A stretch of DNA of 64,000 bases, taken from assembly GCA_018398805.1 (NCBI GenBank), contig JAGFBZ010000860.1, positions 92,001 to 156,000 on the forward strand, read 5' to 3'. The position numbers were made by a program, and so were the translations under genes. The first letter of the stretch is position 1; each line of letters begins with the position of its first letter. This DNA is from Hirundichthys speculiger (Eukaryota; Chordata; Actinopteri; Beloniformes; Exocoetidae). The notes beneath the pieces were generated by a model that saw only the letters and a list, made by a program, of their open reading frames with translations, had not been told where the DNA came from and searched no databases. Shown in pieces: positions 1 through 10,325 of the stretch.

Positions 1-79
1 TTACGCACAGAGGAAAATCCAAGTGTACTAAAATGCATCGTTTCATTGCTTATTGATCAGATGTCTTATCCATAAGTGA
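1..79. other. Unassigned flank
   Basis: Short AT-balanced sequence before the Rex6 tail. I see no open frame, repeat end or motif in it. Confidence 0.4.
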
Positions 80-124
80 TGGGGCGGAGGGGGAGGCTAC
101 ATTCCCGTCGCCCACCTGGGTGGT
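80..124 (-). mobile_element. Rex6 3' tail, cut off from its body by a hAT insertion
   Basis: Read on the minus strand this continues the Rex6 body that ends at 2630: the sequence before the hAT element and the sequence after it join at the 8-bp duplication tgggtggt (117-124 and 2622-2629). The GC-rich stretch with gcccacctggg resembles the 3' end of Rex6-like elements as I remember it. The outer limit near base 80 is a guess. Confidence 0.5.
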
Positions 125-429
125 TAGGGCTGTGCCGATACACTTTTGTGCCGATTCGATTCTCCTACGATTTTTGGGTCCCGATTCGATTTATATTGCG
201 ATTCTGATTAAACGAGTATTGCATTTCGATTTTACCAAGTATTGCGATTTTTTTATTTCAATTATTGAAATATAAAAATCATATAATAAAAATAATAATA
301 TTAAATATTATATTTATTATATGTAATTATTGATTATTATATATAATATTATAATAATATATATTTATTATTATATTATTATTTCAAGTATGAAATAATA
401 ATACAAATATAAAGATTAAATAAGTTTTA

Positions 430-1238
430 TATGATATATATATATATTTTATATTTGATCTGCAGCTCTCACTGGAGCGGTTCGCAGCCGAGTGTGAAGC
501 GGCAGGGATGAGGATCAGCACCTCCAAATCTGAGACCATGGTTCTCAGTCGGAAAAGGGTAGAATGCCTCCTCCGGGTCGGGAGTGAGGTTCTGCCTCAA
601 GTGGAGGAGTTTAAGTATCTCGGGGTCTTGTTCACGAGTGATGGGAGAAAGGAGCGGGAGATCGACAGACGGATTGGTGCGGCGTCTGCTGTGGTGCAGG
701 CTCTGTACCGGTCCGTTGTGGTGAAGGGAGAGCTGAGCCAAAAGGCAAGGCTCTCTGTTTACCGGTCGATCTTTGTTCCAACCCTCACCTATGGTCATGA
801 ACTGTGGGTAGTGACCGAAAGAATGAGATCGCGGATACAAGCGGCGGAAATGAGCTTTCTCCGTAGGGTGGCTGGACTCTCCCTTAGAGATAGGGTGAGA
901 AGTTCAGTCATTCGGGAGAGACTCAGAGTAGAGCCGCTGCTCCTTCACATCGAGAGGAGCCAGTTGAGGTGGTTCGGGCATCTGGTTAGGATGCCCCCCG
1001 GGCGCCTCCCTGGGGAGGTGTTTCGGGCATGTCCAACTGGGAGAAGACCACGGGGAAGACCCAGGACCCGCTGGAGAGATTATATCTCTCAGCTGGCCTG
1101 GGAACGCCTCGGGATTCTCCCAGAGGAGCTGGTGGAAGCGGCCGAGGGGAGGGGGGTCTGGGCCTCTCAGCTGAAGCTGCTGCCCCCGCGACCCGATTCC
1201 GGACCAAGCGGGAGTTAATGGATGGATGGATGGATGGA
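430..1238 (+). mobile_element. Rex3/RTE-type non-LTR retrotransposon, 5' truncated
   Basis: The insertion carries the C-terminal part of an RTE-clade reverse transcriptase and ends in a (TGGA)n/(GATG)n tail, typical of Rex3. A 13-bp direct repeat, taaataagtttta, lies at 417-429 and 1239-1251 and is the likely target-site duplication. Recognisable element sequence starts only near 460. The AT-rich stretch 430-459 may be filler added during 5' truncation or decayed target sequence. Confidence 0.8.
461..1218 (+). pseudogene. Rex3-like reverse transcriptase, C-terminal fragment
   Basis: The frame is open from about 461 (LQLSLERFAAECEAAGMRIS) through the first methionine at 508 to a stop at 1216-1218, roughly 250 codons. 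It lies downstream of the RT catalytic YxDD motif, which is missing. Recognisable blocks are FKYLGVLFTSDGRKEREIDRRI, shortened here as FKYLGVLFTSDG, then LTYGHELWVVTERMRSRIQA, LRWFGHLVRMP, and GRRPRGRPRTRWRDYISQLA near the C terminus. These are the thumb and tail of RTE-type proteins. There is no frameshift in this stretch, so the copy is fairly young, but without the endonuclease and the catalytic RT part it is dead. A second, more decayed tail of the same kind is at 56745-56970. Confidence 0.8.
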
Positions 1239-1290
1239 TAAATAAGTTTTAATATTTTAAAAAAAAAAGTGCAATTTCTGTAGTTTAGAG

Positions 1291-1515
1291 CAGAGGTCTT
1301 CAACCCTGGTCCTCGAGGCACCCTATCCAGCAGGTTTTAGATGTTTCCCCTTCTTCTTCACACCGTGATACAAGTGGCTGTGTCATCAACAGACTTGTGC
1401 AGACTTTGAGGACAACCTGATAATGACCATTAATTAAAATCAGGTGTGTTGAAGCTGGGAAACCTCTAAAACCTGCTGGATAGGGTGCCTCGAGGACCAG
1501 GGTTGAAGACCTCTG
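1291..1515. mobile_element. Foldback hAT-type MITE, copy 1
   Basis: A 225-bp element made almost entirely of two inverted arms of about 50 bp beginning cagaggtcttcaaccctggt, with a short AT-rich centre. A perfect 8-bp duplication, gtttagag, flanks it (1283-1290, 1516-1523). It sits exactly on the edge of a family Y fragment. Relatives are at 33650 and 39855-40068. Confidence 0.85.
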
Positions 1516-2156
1516 GTTTAGAGGTCTTCACGGGTCCACTTTCATGGACCCGACCCCGAACGGAGCCGTGAAAATTCGACCCGAAACCGACCCGACCCGA
1601 GCTATTATCATAAGTTCGGGAGTCCGAACCTGAATGGACCCGCAATATTTGGACCCGTAAACGACCCGACCCGAGTCTTTAGTTTCCGACCACGAACTGA
1701 ACCGAGTTACCCGAATAGAACCGAGACAATACAGCCTATAGTTGCTAATTTTAAAAGTTGTCTAGCGTTAAATAAAACTTGATTTTCTTACCTAAAGTTG
1801 TCTTCCTCTACCCAGTTCAGTTGCTACATAGGCTACGTGATGTAAACAACAATAAATCCACGTCGTTATTTTCTTTGTGGATACAGATGCTATTGGTAGC
1901 AACTGCTAACACTAATAGCCTACACCGGTCAGGATGCGTCGTGAATATGTTCTCATGCAGCGTTGTCATGTTGGTGATCCGTTGTGCTTTACAGCTGCCG
2001 GTAAACAAACCGGTAACAACACGCTACGGCAACACGATTGTTTCATGACAAACACGCAGCGTTAATGAATAATCATTTAACTGCCCGAGCCCTGACATTA
2101 GCTGCCACCGTCAGTATCTTTAACTCTCGAGTAAACGCGGACCCAGCTGTCAGAGA
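1516..2156. mobile_element. Family Y element, copy 1 (fragment)
   Basis: Collinear and highly similar to 37459-37973 plus 39635-39705, with shared landmarks such as gagctattatcataagt, ttgctacataggctacgtga and gttaatgaataatcattta. It starts at tagaggtcttc like copy 2 but loses similarity near 2156. The open frames common to both copies have no recognisable domain. This copy is the empty-site version of the insertion found in copy 2. Confidence 0.65.
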
Positions 2157-2412
2157 GCTCCGACCTCTCTGGGTGGTAGCGAAGGATGTTCCCCGTCATG
2201 TTCGTGGTGTTACCACAGTAAGAGATTTGACTGCGACAACGCTTACATATGGCTTTCCTCATATCCAGCTCTCCTGCCGCGTGCTTTTTATAAAAACCAA
2301 ATAAAGTCCATACGTTTGATGTGAAGTGGGGCGGTGTGGGAAAGAGTTCAGACTCTGTGAAAGTACTCCAGTCACTGCACTCCGCCATTTTGTCGCGTGA
2401 ATTTGCCGGCAT
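2098..2412 (-). pseudogene. BED zinc finger exon of a hAT transposase, damaged
   Basis: From a methionine at 2412 the frame gives a BED-type finger in residues of about 25-80: an aromatic start SNVWTLFGFYK, the cysteine pair CKRC, then GNTTNM and LRYHPE. The first of the two expected histidines is missing (N/G in its place), so zinc binding is doubtful. The exon may end at about the HPE codons, where an AG|GTCGGA donor-like site stands. The sequence after it belongs to family Y. BED fingers bind DNA at the transposon ends in hAT transposases. No RNase H-like core follows. Confidence 0.6.
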
Positions 2413-2635
2413 TCTGGTAACTATGGTGACACACGCGCTTCTATTTCCGGAAGTGTAGATGACAAAAGAGACAGCGAGCAGAGTATTTCCACGGAGCCAC
2501 CCGAACTCTTTACCCCACCACTAAATAAATAAAAATCGATTCTTGTATGAGAATCGATTTTTTAAAATCTCCAGAAAAAAATCGCGATTAATATAAAAAT
2601 CGATTTTTTGGCCCAGCCCTATGGGTGGTGTTGTC

Positions 2636-4480
2636 TCCTTCCAGCTCTGGTCTTCTACCAGAGGCCTGAAAGCCTGAGGGTTCTGCAGGATCTTAGCTGT
2701 TCCCAGTAATGCGCTATTCTGGACAGAGATCTCAGATGTTCCTGGGATCTGCTGGAGCCACCGATCCAGCTTGTGGGTTACAGCTCCCGGCGCCCCGATC
2801 ACTTTTGGCACCACTGCTGTCTTCACACTCCACATTTTTTCCAGCTCTTCCTTCAGCCCTTGGTATTTCTCTGGCTTCTCATGTTCCTTCTCATGGCCAC
2901 ATCCACCTCTGCTGGTGTCCTCTGATGTCTATCCACCACTATGCCAGGCTGATTAGCCATCAATAGTTAGACCTGCTCGTTCTCAATCATCTTTGGGGGT
3001 GTCTCCCGTCTTGACCCTGGGACCTCCAGTCTATACTGGTGCAGATGTTCCTGTATATCATGCTGCTACCTGGTTGTGGCGCTCCATGTCCGCTTTACCT
3101 GCCATCCTCTTACACTCAGCTGTGATGTGCTGCACTGTTTTAGGGTTGGGTTTACACATCTGGGGTCCTGTCTGGTGTGGTAGGGTTAGGTTTACACATC
3201 TGGGGTCCTGTCTGGTGTGGTAGACCCTGGGTTCTATAGATCTTGTGTTTAGGGCCTGTTCTTGTGCAGCAATGATCAGCCACTGGCATGTATTTCTGAT
3301 GTCAGCCACCTCTTCAGTTTGGTGGTGGTACATGTCGTACAGGGGCTTATCCGTCCATGACAACCCCTCAGGTTCCTCCTCTGGCTTTCGGTTGCCTGAA
3401 GCATTCACTTAGCAGGTCATCAGTGGGACCCATCTTCTTGATGTATTCCTGGAGGCCTGTTGTTTCCTCCTGGATAGTAGCTCTGACGCTCACTAGACCA
3501 GGGCCTCACCCCCTCCTTCGCTTAGCGTACAGCCTCAGGATGCTGGACTTGAGGTGGGTTGTAAGGAGTTTCCTTGTCTTTACATCGGGAGCTTGCATCT
3601 CTTCCAGTGGCCAAGATATGTCAGAAGAGTATCTGATAACTGGTAAGGCCTCTGTAGGTATTTGGCTGTGGCTGACCTCCGAGCTGTCTCCTCATGATTG
3701 ACATCTGCCTGGGGGATCCCCAGGTATCTGTAGCTGAACATCTACTATGTTGCCTTCTGGTTGTTCAACTCCTTCGGTTCTGATCATCTTTCCTCTCCAA
3801 GATACCATCAGCCTGTCCGAATGACATCCTGATGCCGTCGCTGTAGATCCTGGTGAGGTGACTCAGGGAATTGATTTCACGCTCATTTTATGTGTACAGC
3901 TTGATCCATGTAGAGGTGGCTGATGGTTGCCCCATTTTTGTAATTGTACCCGCAGCCGTTCTTGCTTATGATCTGATTGAGGGGGTTCAGGTCTGTAGAT
4001 CAGCAGGGAGGGACAGGGCATCTCCTTGGTATATACCACATTTGATGCTCACCTGTGCCACTGGCTTTGAGTTAACCTCCAGAGTTGTCTTCCACAGCGT
4101 CACTGAGTTCTGGATGAAGTTAGCCAGTGTCCTGTTGATCCTATACAGCCACTGAGTCACAGGCGTTCTTGTAATCAATCCAGGCAGTGCACGGGTTGGT
4201 GCGTCTGGACTTGCAGTCGCAGCTGACTGACTGTCAACCAGTAGCTGATTCTTGGTTACTGGTGTTACTGCCAGTTCCCTTCTGTTCCCTGCTCACGTAC
4301 TGATCCACGTGCCTACTCACCTTAGCTACTGTGATGCCTGAAAGCAGCTTCCATGTAGTGCTGAGGCAGGTTATAGGTTGGCAGTTGGATGGCATTATTC
4401 CCTTTTGGGGGTTCTTGATGATAAGGGCTGTCTGGCCTTGGGTTAGCCGCTCTGGGTGTGTCCCTGAGAGCAGCTGGTTC

Positions 4481-4482
<2 letters not shown>
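2636..4482 (-). pseudogene. Rex6-like RT/endonuclease polyprotein, several frameshifts
   Basis: Read from 4482 downwards in shifting frames. At 4482-4234 there is an RT block with TALIIKNPQKGIMPSNCQPI and ITCLSTTWKLLSG. At 4178-3987 there is LYRINRTLANFIQNSVTLWK followed by KCGIYQGDALS, an RT palm-side motif. At 3408-3058 lie EPEGLSWTDKPLYDMYHH and the Cys-His region KTVQHITAECKRMAGKADME. At 2835-2636 is the endonuclease C-terminal part VVPKVIGAPGAVTHKLDRWL and SEISVQNSALLGTAKIL. Stops, frameshifts and a 40-bp tandem duplication separate the blocks. In this family the protein nicks a target and primes reverse transcription there. This copy cannot do so. Confidence 0.7.
3141..3220. repeat. 40-bp tandem duplication inside the Rex6 relic
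   Basis: Two adjacent 40-bp units, starting tagggttggg at 3141 and tagggttagg at 3181, differ at one position. Because 40 is not a multiple of 3 the duplication alone breaks the reading frame of the Cys-His region. Confidence 0.9.

Positions 4483-4483
<1 letters not shown>

Positions 4484-4549
<66 letters not shown>
4484..4549. repeat. (TA)n followed by (CA)n microsatellite
   Basis: About 54 bp of TA repeat and 12 bp of CA repeat run straight into the left end of the Tc1 element. The right end of that element has the mirror arrangement, (TG)n then (TA)n. Confidence 0.95.
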
Positions 4550-6079
4550 GTGGAGGAATTAAGATTTGATCCCCGCTGATTTTGGCAGTTGTCATACTAA
4601 GAAATAAATGAACAGTCTCAGACTTCTATGGCAGCTTTATTTTAACAGTTATAGAAAGAATATTGAAAAAAAATTGAGAAAATTACATGAAATGAAAAAT
4701 AAAAATTAATTTGCAAGTCATTGAGGGAAATAAGTATTTGATCCCGTAGCAAAACATGATCTAATACTTGATGGCAAAACCCTTGTTGGCAGCACAGCTG
4801 TCAGACATTTCTTGTAGTTGCTTACTAGGTTTAAACACATCAGGAGTAATTTACTCCACTCCTCTCTGCAGATCATCTCCAAATCCTGAAGGTTTTGAGG
4901 CTTGCGCTTGGAAACTCTCAGCTTCAGCTCTCTCCATAGATGTTTAATAGGATTAAGGTCAGGAGACTGGCTAGGCCATTCCATGACCTTGATGTGGTTC
5001 TGATGGAGCCACTCCTTTGTTTCCTTGGCTGTATGTTTTGGGTCGTTGTCATGCTGGAAGACCCATCCACGACCCATTTTCAATGTCCTTGTATGGGCAA
5101 GGAGGTTGTCACCAAAGATTTGCGGTACATGGCCCCGTTCATCTTCCCGTCGATGCGGTGAAGTCGACCAGTCCCCTTAGAAGAGAAACACCCCTAAAGC
5201 ATAAGGCTTCCACCGCCGTGCTTGACAGTAGGGATGGTGTTTTTGGGGTCATATTCAGCATTTCTCTTCCTTCAAACACGTCGAGTTGAGTTGAGGCCAA
5301 AGAGCTCAATTTTAGTCTCATCTGACCGCAGCACCTTCTCCCAGTCTCTTTCTGGGTCATTAATATGTTTGTTGTCAAAACTGAGTCGGGCCTGGACGTG
5401 AGCCTTCTTGAGCAGAGGGACCTTGGACCACTGCAGGATTTTAAACCATTAAGTCTCAGTGTATTACCAATAGTTTTCTTGGTGACTGTGGTCCCAGCTG
5501 CCTTGAGATCATTAACCAGCTCCTCCCGTGTGGTTCTCAGCTGATCTCTAACCTTTCTCATGATCACTGAGACCCCACCAGGTGATATCTTGCATGGAGC
5601 CCCCAGCCTAGGTTGATTAACAGTCATGTTGTACTTCTTCCACTTCCAAATAATTGCACCATCAGTTGTCACCTTCTCATTCAGCTTCTTACTTATGGTT
5701 TTGTTGCCCATTCCAGCCTTGTGGAGTTCAACAACTTTGTCCCTGACATCTTTTGACAGCTCTTTAGTCTTGCCCATGGTGGAGATGGTGGAGTATTACT
5801 GAGTCTGTGGGCAGGTGGCTTTTTATACAGGTGACTATTTGGAACAGGTGTCTCTCATGCAGATAATTACTTCAGTGAGTCGGGGATCAAATACTTATTT
5901 CCCTCCATGACTTGCAAATTCATTTTTATTTTTCATTTCGTGTAATTTTCTAATTTTTTTTCAATATTCTTTCTATAACTGTTAAAATAAAGTTGCCATA
6001 AAAATCTGAGACTGTTCGTTTATTTCTTAGTATAACAACTGCCAAAATCAGTGGGGGATCAAATACTTATTTCCTCCAC

Positions 6080-6081
<2 letters not shown>
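4548..6081 (-). mobile_element. Tc1-like transposon with IR/DR ends, copy 1
   Basis: The ends cagtggagga/tcctccactg are inverted. Each terminal region is about 200 bp and contains a second, inner copy of the aagtatttgatccc motif (around 4728-4743 and 5883-5900), the IR/DR layout known from Sleeping Beauty-like Tc1 elements. Left and right regions match over the whole length. The near-identical copy 2 is at 48845-50424. The flanking TA cannot be told apart from the surrounding microsatellite. Confidence 0.9.
4761..5777 (-). pseudogene. Tc1-like transposase, frameshifted and with a nonsense codon
   Basis: The start is the ATG at 5777 ([20 protein letters not shown]), which begins the paired helix-turn-helix DNA-binding part. 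The frame is right to about 5425 and is then lost near the SCS...RKVPLL junction. In the shifted frame the first catalytic aspartate block reads [17 protein letters not shown] and is followed by TGA where copy 2 has TGG. The second D block is [16 protein letters not shown]. The third residue, E, is in [19 protein letters not shown] last shift alters the C terminus; the original stop is at 4761-4763. The family cuts and pastes DNA at TA sites with a DD34E core. Inactive here. Confidence 0.85.
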
Positions 6082-6147
<66 letters not shown>

Positions 6148-6167
6148 TATATATATATATATATATA

Positions 6168-6240
<73 letters not shown>

Positions 6241-6294
6241 ATCTATATCTATATATATCTATATATATATATCTCTCTATATATATCTATATCT
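6082..6294. repeat. (TG)n/(TA)n compound microsatellite
   Basis: About 24 bp of TG, then a long TA tract with scattered tatagata and tctatat interruptions. The frame that stays open through it (tyrosine/isoleucine repeats) is an artefact. Confidence 0.95.
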
Positions 6295-6298
6295 TAGG

Positions 6299-6900
6299 GA
6301 TGCAACGGTACTCGGTAAAATACGGTACGGTTCGGTACGACTCGCACGGGACACAGGATGCTTTTATGTCCCGCGGTATTTATGTTCCAATAACTTTGCA
6401 TTGGACTTGCACGTGAGCGTGCGTGCCTTTTAGGCAACAGCACTGCATGTCAATGTGCACTCGCCTGCTCACTCACAGTGACCAGCCTATTACACTTTGG
6501 TCTGTTGGCTGGAGGTCATAGACGCAGAAAAAAACAACAACAACAACAACAACAAGCAGGCATGGCCAGCGGTAGCGGAGAAATTTGGAAAAACGTTTTT
6601 AAATCACCCGTGTGGGAGCATTTTGGTTTTGCTGTTGAATACACCGGCGAGGGAGTGAAAACAGTTAACAGAACGCAATCTTCCACCTTGTTACCAGTTG
6701 TGCATCTTGGTGCAGCTGATCTGCTTTTTAAAATACTGCAGAGCGAATCATTAGATGCGCACTTAAAGATCACGAAGAATTAATGTTCCTGTCCCTCCTC
6801 GACCACCAACAGTTTCAGACATATCGGAAATAAATTCCTGCATCCAACCTTTTACAGCTTGACACCAGAGACAGAGATCTCCTTGGTTTCCTCCACAGCA
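6299..6900 (+). mobile_element. hAT element, left end only
   Basis: Begins tagggatgcaacggtactcg, a hAT-like terminus followed by repeated cggtac motifs. The start of a BED exon follows at 6562. I could not find the matching right end, so the right limit is uncertain and no target duplication can be stated. Confidence 0.55.
6562..6690 (+). pseudogene. N-terminal part of a BED-finger hAT transposase
   Basis: After a (CAA)n run the frame from the methionine at 6562 reads MASGSGEIWKNVFKSPVWEH then FGFAVEYTGEGV. The aromatic pair W/F in KSPVWEHFGF is the typical start of a BED domain. The sequence breaks before the cysteine pair, and what follows (to a stop at 6781) has no BED or catalytic similarity, so the gene is truncated. 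Confidence 0.5.
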
Positions 6901-7639
6901 GACATCTGAATGTGAGCTGCCACAGCTGCACAGTTATTCCATTTGGAAATTTTTAACTCAATGTTAATCCAACAGAAATAAAAGTCTGTATTTAATTCAA
7001 TGCCAGTGTTCTAAGTGGTCTATGGCCTGTTGGTATGAAAGCACCCTATGACACCAAATTCACACAAGTTGAAGAGAAAATATCAAAAATGTTGGAGCAA
7101 AACAGGGTCTTAAAAGGAGGAAGTTTATTTCTTCCACTGATGTTACTATCTAATGAAATAAAAAAAGCCTGAAATTGGAAATATGGTATGATCGTGTCAC
7201 TGTGACATGGTTGCAGGAACATATTCCAGAGTCTATATACGGATTTCAGAATAAATAGGGACTTTCAGACACAGTGGTAATACTAAAGAAGCAGGTACTG
7301 CAGTGCTTGTTGACAACAGATGATGCAATCGTTGACACGCTGCTTGTGAAGAAGCATCGCAGCACATGTAACTGTTGACTGTGAGCTTCTGTTCATGTTG
7401 CCTAACGACAAGAGTTCACCTGTGCTAGCTGTTGACCCTGCATGCATTATGATCAGCTCAGTCATTGCCGAACTGCAATTCAGTCAAGTTTAACTCTTTA
7501 TTTCCATCAACTTCCAAAAAGCAAAGTGATGTAACAGGAGGAAAATCTAAATCAAACCAATATTTGGAACGATCTCCCTTTGCTAATTAACTAGCATTGG
7601 TTCATCTTGGTACACTAGCATGTGATTTTTTTTTTTTTT
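6901..7639. other. Unassigned
   Basis: No convincing frame or repeat end. A 60-codon minus-strand frame at 7283-7465 has no recognisable motif. Confidence 0.4.
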
Positions 7640-7826
7640 TTGAATGGAGCTCTGGAGGTAAGCTGCTCTAAAGATCTTGGATCCTTCTGTCTCTTAATGG
7701 CGTTCCAGACAGACTTGGTGATGTTTCGATCAGGGATCTATGCGAGCCATACCATCACTTCTGGGACTCTTTGATTTGAGCTTTGAGGATTAGGCTGGAG
7801 ATGGCTTCTGATGACTTTGGCTGTGC
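7640..7826 (-). mobile_element. Tc1-like relic, part 1
   Basis: Resembles the degraded minus-strand coding part of a Tc1-like element, with landmarks such as agccataccatcacttct and gaggattaggctggagatgg. It is continued at 9282 after an insertion. Confidence 0.5.
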
Positions 7827-8027
7827 TGGGGATAAAATTAGAGTTTTTACCAAATAGCCCCTGGCTACCAGGATTTTGAAGTTGGTAGCTAGCTAGCAAT
7901 TTTGGTCACCAGTGTTTTTCGTCGCCCCATACGCCCCCGTAGACTGCTGACATTATCATGGACGCTCCCAGCATGTTTAGCAACTTCAGCCAGCTCTCTC
8001 TTTTGTGTCCTGTGTGCCATTATTGGA

Positions 8028-8094
8028 CAAACTGATCAATCCAGGTGTGTCTGACCATTGCTGTGAGGTCAGACACACCTGGATTAATCAGTTT
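8028..8094. repeat. Hairpin-forming inverted repeat
   Basis: Arms of about 28 bp (aaactgatcaatccaggtgt and its inverse) separated by about 10 bp. Only one base is inserted in one arm. It could be the remains of a very small foldback element. Confidence 0.8.
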
Positions 8095-8654
8095 GTCAGT
8101 TAATGGTACACAAGAAACAGCAGTTGGCTGAAGTTCAGGAAGTAGTGCAGCTGTGCATAAAGCCACATTGACGTAATGTGAACATTCATTATAGCCTAAA
8201 TGAAAACACAAAAGGGGCATATCTGAAGAGTATTTATTTGAAGGGATTTACCTATTTTTTTGTTCATTTAACATTGCTTGTATTTACATTTACATTTGAT
8301 TTTCATTCCACACATTGTTTTCATTTCATGTTGCTCTTCTTTTACAGTTTTTCATCTCATTTCACGTTACTTTTCTTTACTCTTTTAATGACTTATTGTA
8401 CTCATTTGTTGCAGACTTTGCATTTTTTATGACTGTTTTGGAAGGAGTGTATTTGTGGACTGGTCCAGAGTAGTTTATTTTACATGAGAGAGGAGCGCAA
8501 TCTCTGTAACAATCTTTTTTTTTTTTTTTTCGTGCGCTGTCACTCATCAAATGTCACTCACTAACCTCGTGACATCTACCACCTACAGTACCTGTTGTAG
8601 CTGCTGCTGTGGCAGTTATCGCGAGGCAAGTGACAGATCTCAGATTGGGAATGT

Positions 8655-8813
8655 TTGATTTTTTTACTCCGCCTGATGCGGTATTATTATTTTCTCATAA
8701 CTCAGGTTAAAATACGGGAGATTTACGGGAAAAATACTAATACGGGAGGACGGCGGGAGAGAAGAGTAAAATACGGGACTTTCCCGGCCAAAACCAGATA
8801 CTTGACAGGTCTG
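8655..8813. mobile_element. End of a further hAT-like element
   Basis: Repeated tacggga motifs and the end ggccaaaaccagatacttga then caggtctg look like one terminus of an abundant fish hAT-like element as I recall it. The opposite terminus is absent. Confidence 0.4.
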
Positions 8814-9281
8814 ATTTACAAGCATGAAAGCGCATTTTATTGTTTCCATGATGCTTACTATGAAAACTAATATAATTTCTTTCTTGTTAACTATTCTGTT
8901 GTGTATTTATAATAGATTATTTACCAATACGATCCATTTTGCTGTGGAGTAGATTCAGTGATAGGTTTTTGTATTCATCCGTCTTTAGTTTTGTCCATCT
9001 GTCAGTCGCTGGGTTAGGCGCATGTGTAGTTATGACTTCTGGCAAACGATTTGCACCCTAAACATGGCCACTATTCACCAAATAAACTTTGTTTCTAAAT
9101 TATTTAGATATGTTAGCCTTGGTGATACATGACAAATGTGCAGAAATCATAGAAAAGAAGTTTTTTTTTCTAAGCTGATGGTGGATTTTGTGGCCCTCGC
9201 CACGACAAGGCAGAAAAAAATGGTCGACGTGGTCAAAATTTGGTCGCATTTGGCAAACATTTAGTCACGATTTTATGCCCT

Positions 9282-9440
9282 GCTGTGTGGTTGGTTGTCC
9301 TGCTGCAAAATGAATTTTGGGTCATTTAGATGGCTCTAGATGGTGAACAAATTGCCTTCTGCTACTGCAAAATATTTCATGTTTTGCCTCATCAGTCCAA
9401 AGCACCTGCAGTCATTTTTATGCTATTTGAGCCCTCCTTT
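9282..9440 (-). mobile_element. Tc1-like relic, part 2
   Basis: Continues 7640-7826 after the insertion. In minus orientation it covers the region around the first catalytic aspartate (gcctcatcagtccaaagcac is the antisense of a W-T-D-E-A block). It fades out after 9440. Confidence 0.5.
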
Positions 9441-10325
9441 GCTTTAAATTGGAATTTTAATTAGTTACCTCAGAGTCCTCAAATTTTAGAGCCTCACTTC
9501 ATTTTCATTATTTCAACCTTGAAATATCCTCCAAAAAGCACCCTTTCTTTTTTCTCTCTTTTTTTTTTTTTTACCCTACATCATTCAGTGCATATTGTAT
9601 AACTGTCCGTCTTTGCAGGATTACCAGTTTTTTATATGCCATTTGGCCTGTACTCTCATCCTGAGCTCCTCATGGACTTGAGAGTGCATACATGTTGTTT
9701 CGTTTCCACTGGGATTTAAGCCTCTATCTCTGATGCTGTTAACGACATGCTCTACATGCTGACCTGCTCTGCTGAGAATACATCAATGACCCTGTTAGTA
9801 CCGTGCTGTTCACATTCAGAAATAAAAGTGTAGGGTTCATACCACAGGGATGTTTTATGGCTTACATTCTGAACAGGATGCTACAGATCTTTATGTTTTG
9901 TGACGTTATCTACTGGTGTGGGTTATCTCAGCACTATGAATGGCTGGTCAACGTAGTCGTTCTGTCGTTACGACTGTGATGATGGCATGTTTATTATAGG
10001 TTTGTCTTGTAACTGTCTTTGTTTTTGTGAAAACATCTGTCAAACAATAAATCTTTGTAGTTTATTTTTGGTTTGTTATAGCAAGAAAGACACAGGTGAT
10101 TTTAATGAGATGAATATTCCAGGTAGGTTAGCGAGGTGTCCTGAGGGATGACAACAAAGCAAGATTAATGAGTTAAAGCCTGAGTAGCTGGTTTTTTTTT
10201 TTTTTCAAAAAACAAATTTCGTTTTATCTGTTAAAATTGGTTTTACGTTCTGATAATAAATAATCAGGTATTCTGACACTGATATGGAAAAGCCCCTGTC
10301 ATCTGTGGATGCTGGGGCAATTAAA
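9441..10325. other. Unassigned AT-rich DNA
   Basis: T-rich runs near 9555 and 10190 but no frames above 60 codons and no repeat ends that I recognise. Confidence 0.4.

Larger units (their letters stand above)
125..2621 (-). mobile_element. hAT transposon inserted into Rex6; itself a host for three further elements
   Basis: The terminal inverted repeat tagggctg/cagcccta is bounded by a perfect 8-bp duplication, tgggtggt, at 117-124 and 2622-2629, which is the hAT hallmark. The subterminal sequence on both sides is rich in cgattt-type motifs. A BED-finger exon lies near the right end on the minus strand (2098-2412), so the transposase would run right to left, but no catalytic part is left. The interior holds a Rex3 fragment (430-1238), a foldback MITE (1291-1515) and a piece of family Y (1516 to about 2156). 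The remaining element-specific DNA is only about 125-429, 1239-1282 and 2157-2621. Confidence 0.85.
2630..4482 (-). mobile_element. Rex6-type (R2/R4/Dong group) non-LTR retrotransposon, 5' truncated
   Basis: A minus-strand relic with the order RT, zinc-knuckle region, restriction-like endonuclease region, 3' end. Sequences near 2648-2669 and 3075-3096 agree closely with the two primer sites I remember as standard for amplifying Rex6 in fish, in the right orientation and about 450 bp apart. The 5' side stops at the TA repeat at 4484. The 3' tail lies beyond the hAT insertion at 80-124. Confidence 0.75.
7827..9281. mobile_element. Transposon nested in the Tc1 relic
   Basis: Left end ctggggataaaatta and right end cgattttatgccctg are imperfect inverses. 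The hexamer gctgtg lies on both sides, and removing the insert restores the Tc1 reading ggctgtgtggttggttgtcc. The exact ends are off by a base or two and the superfamily is uncertain, hAT being most likely. The interior holds a perfect palindrome (8028-8094) and the end of another element (8655-8813). Confidence 0.5.

Noticed and set aside
1779..2048. Open frame shared by both family Y copies (also 37698-38003)
   Set aside because: Shared because the elements are homologous. Both copies differ by non-coding-like changes, and I see no protein family. Could be revisited if more Y copies keep it open.
6085..6297. Frame coding for tyrosine/isoleucine repeats
   Set aside because: Translation of a TA/TG microsatellite.
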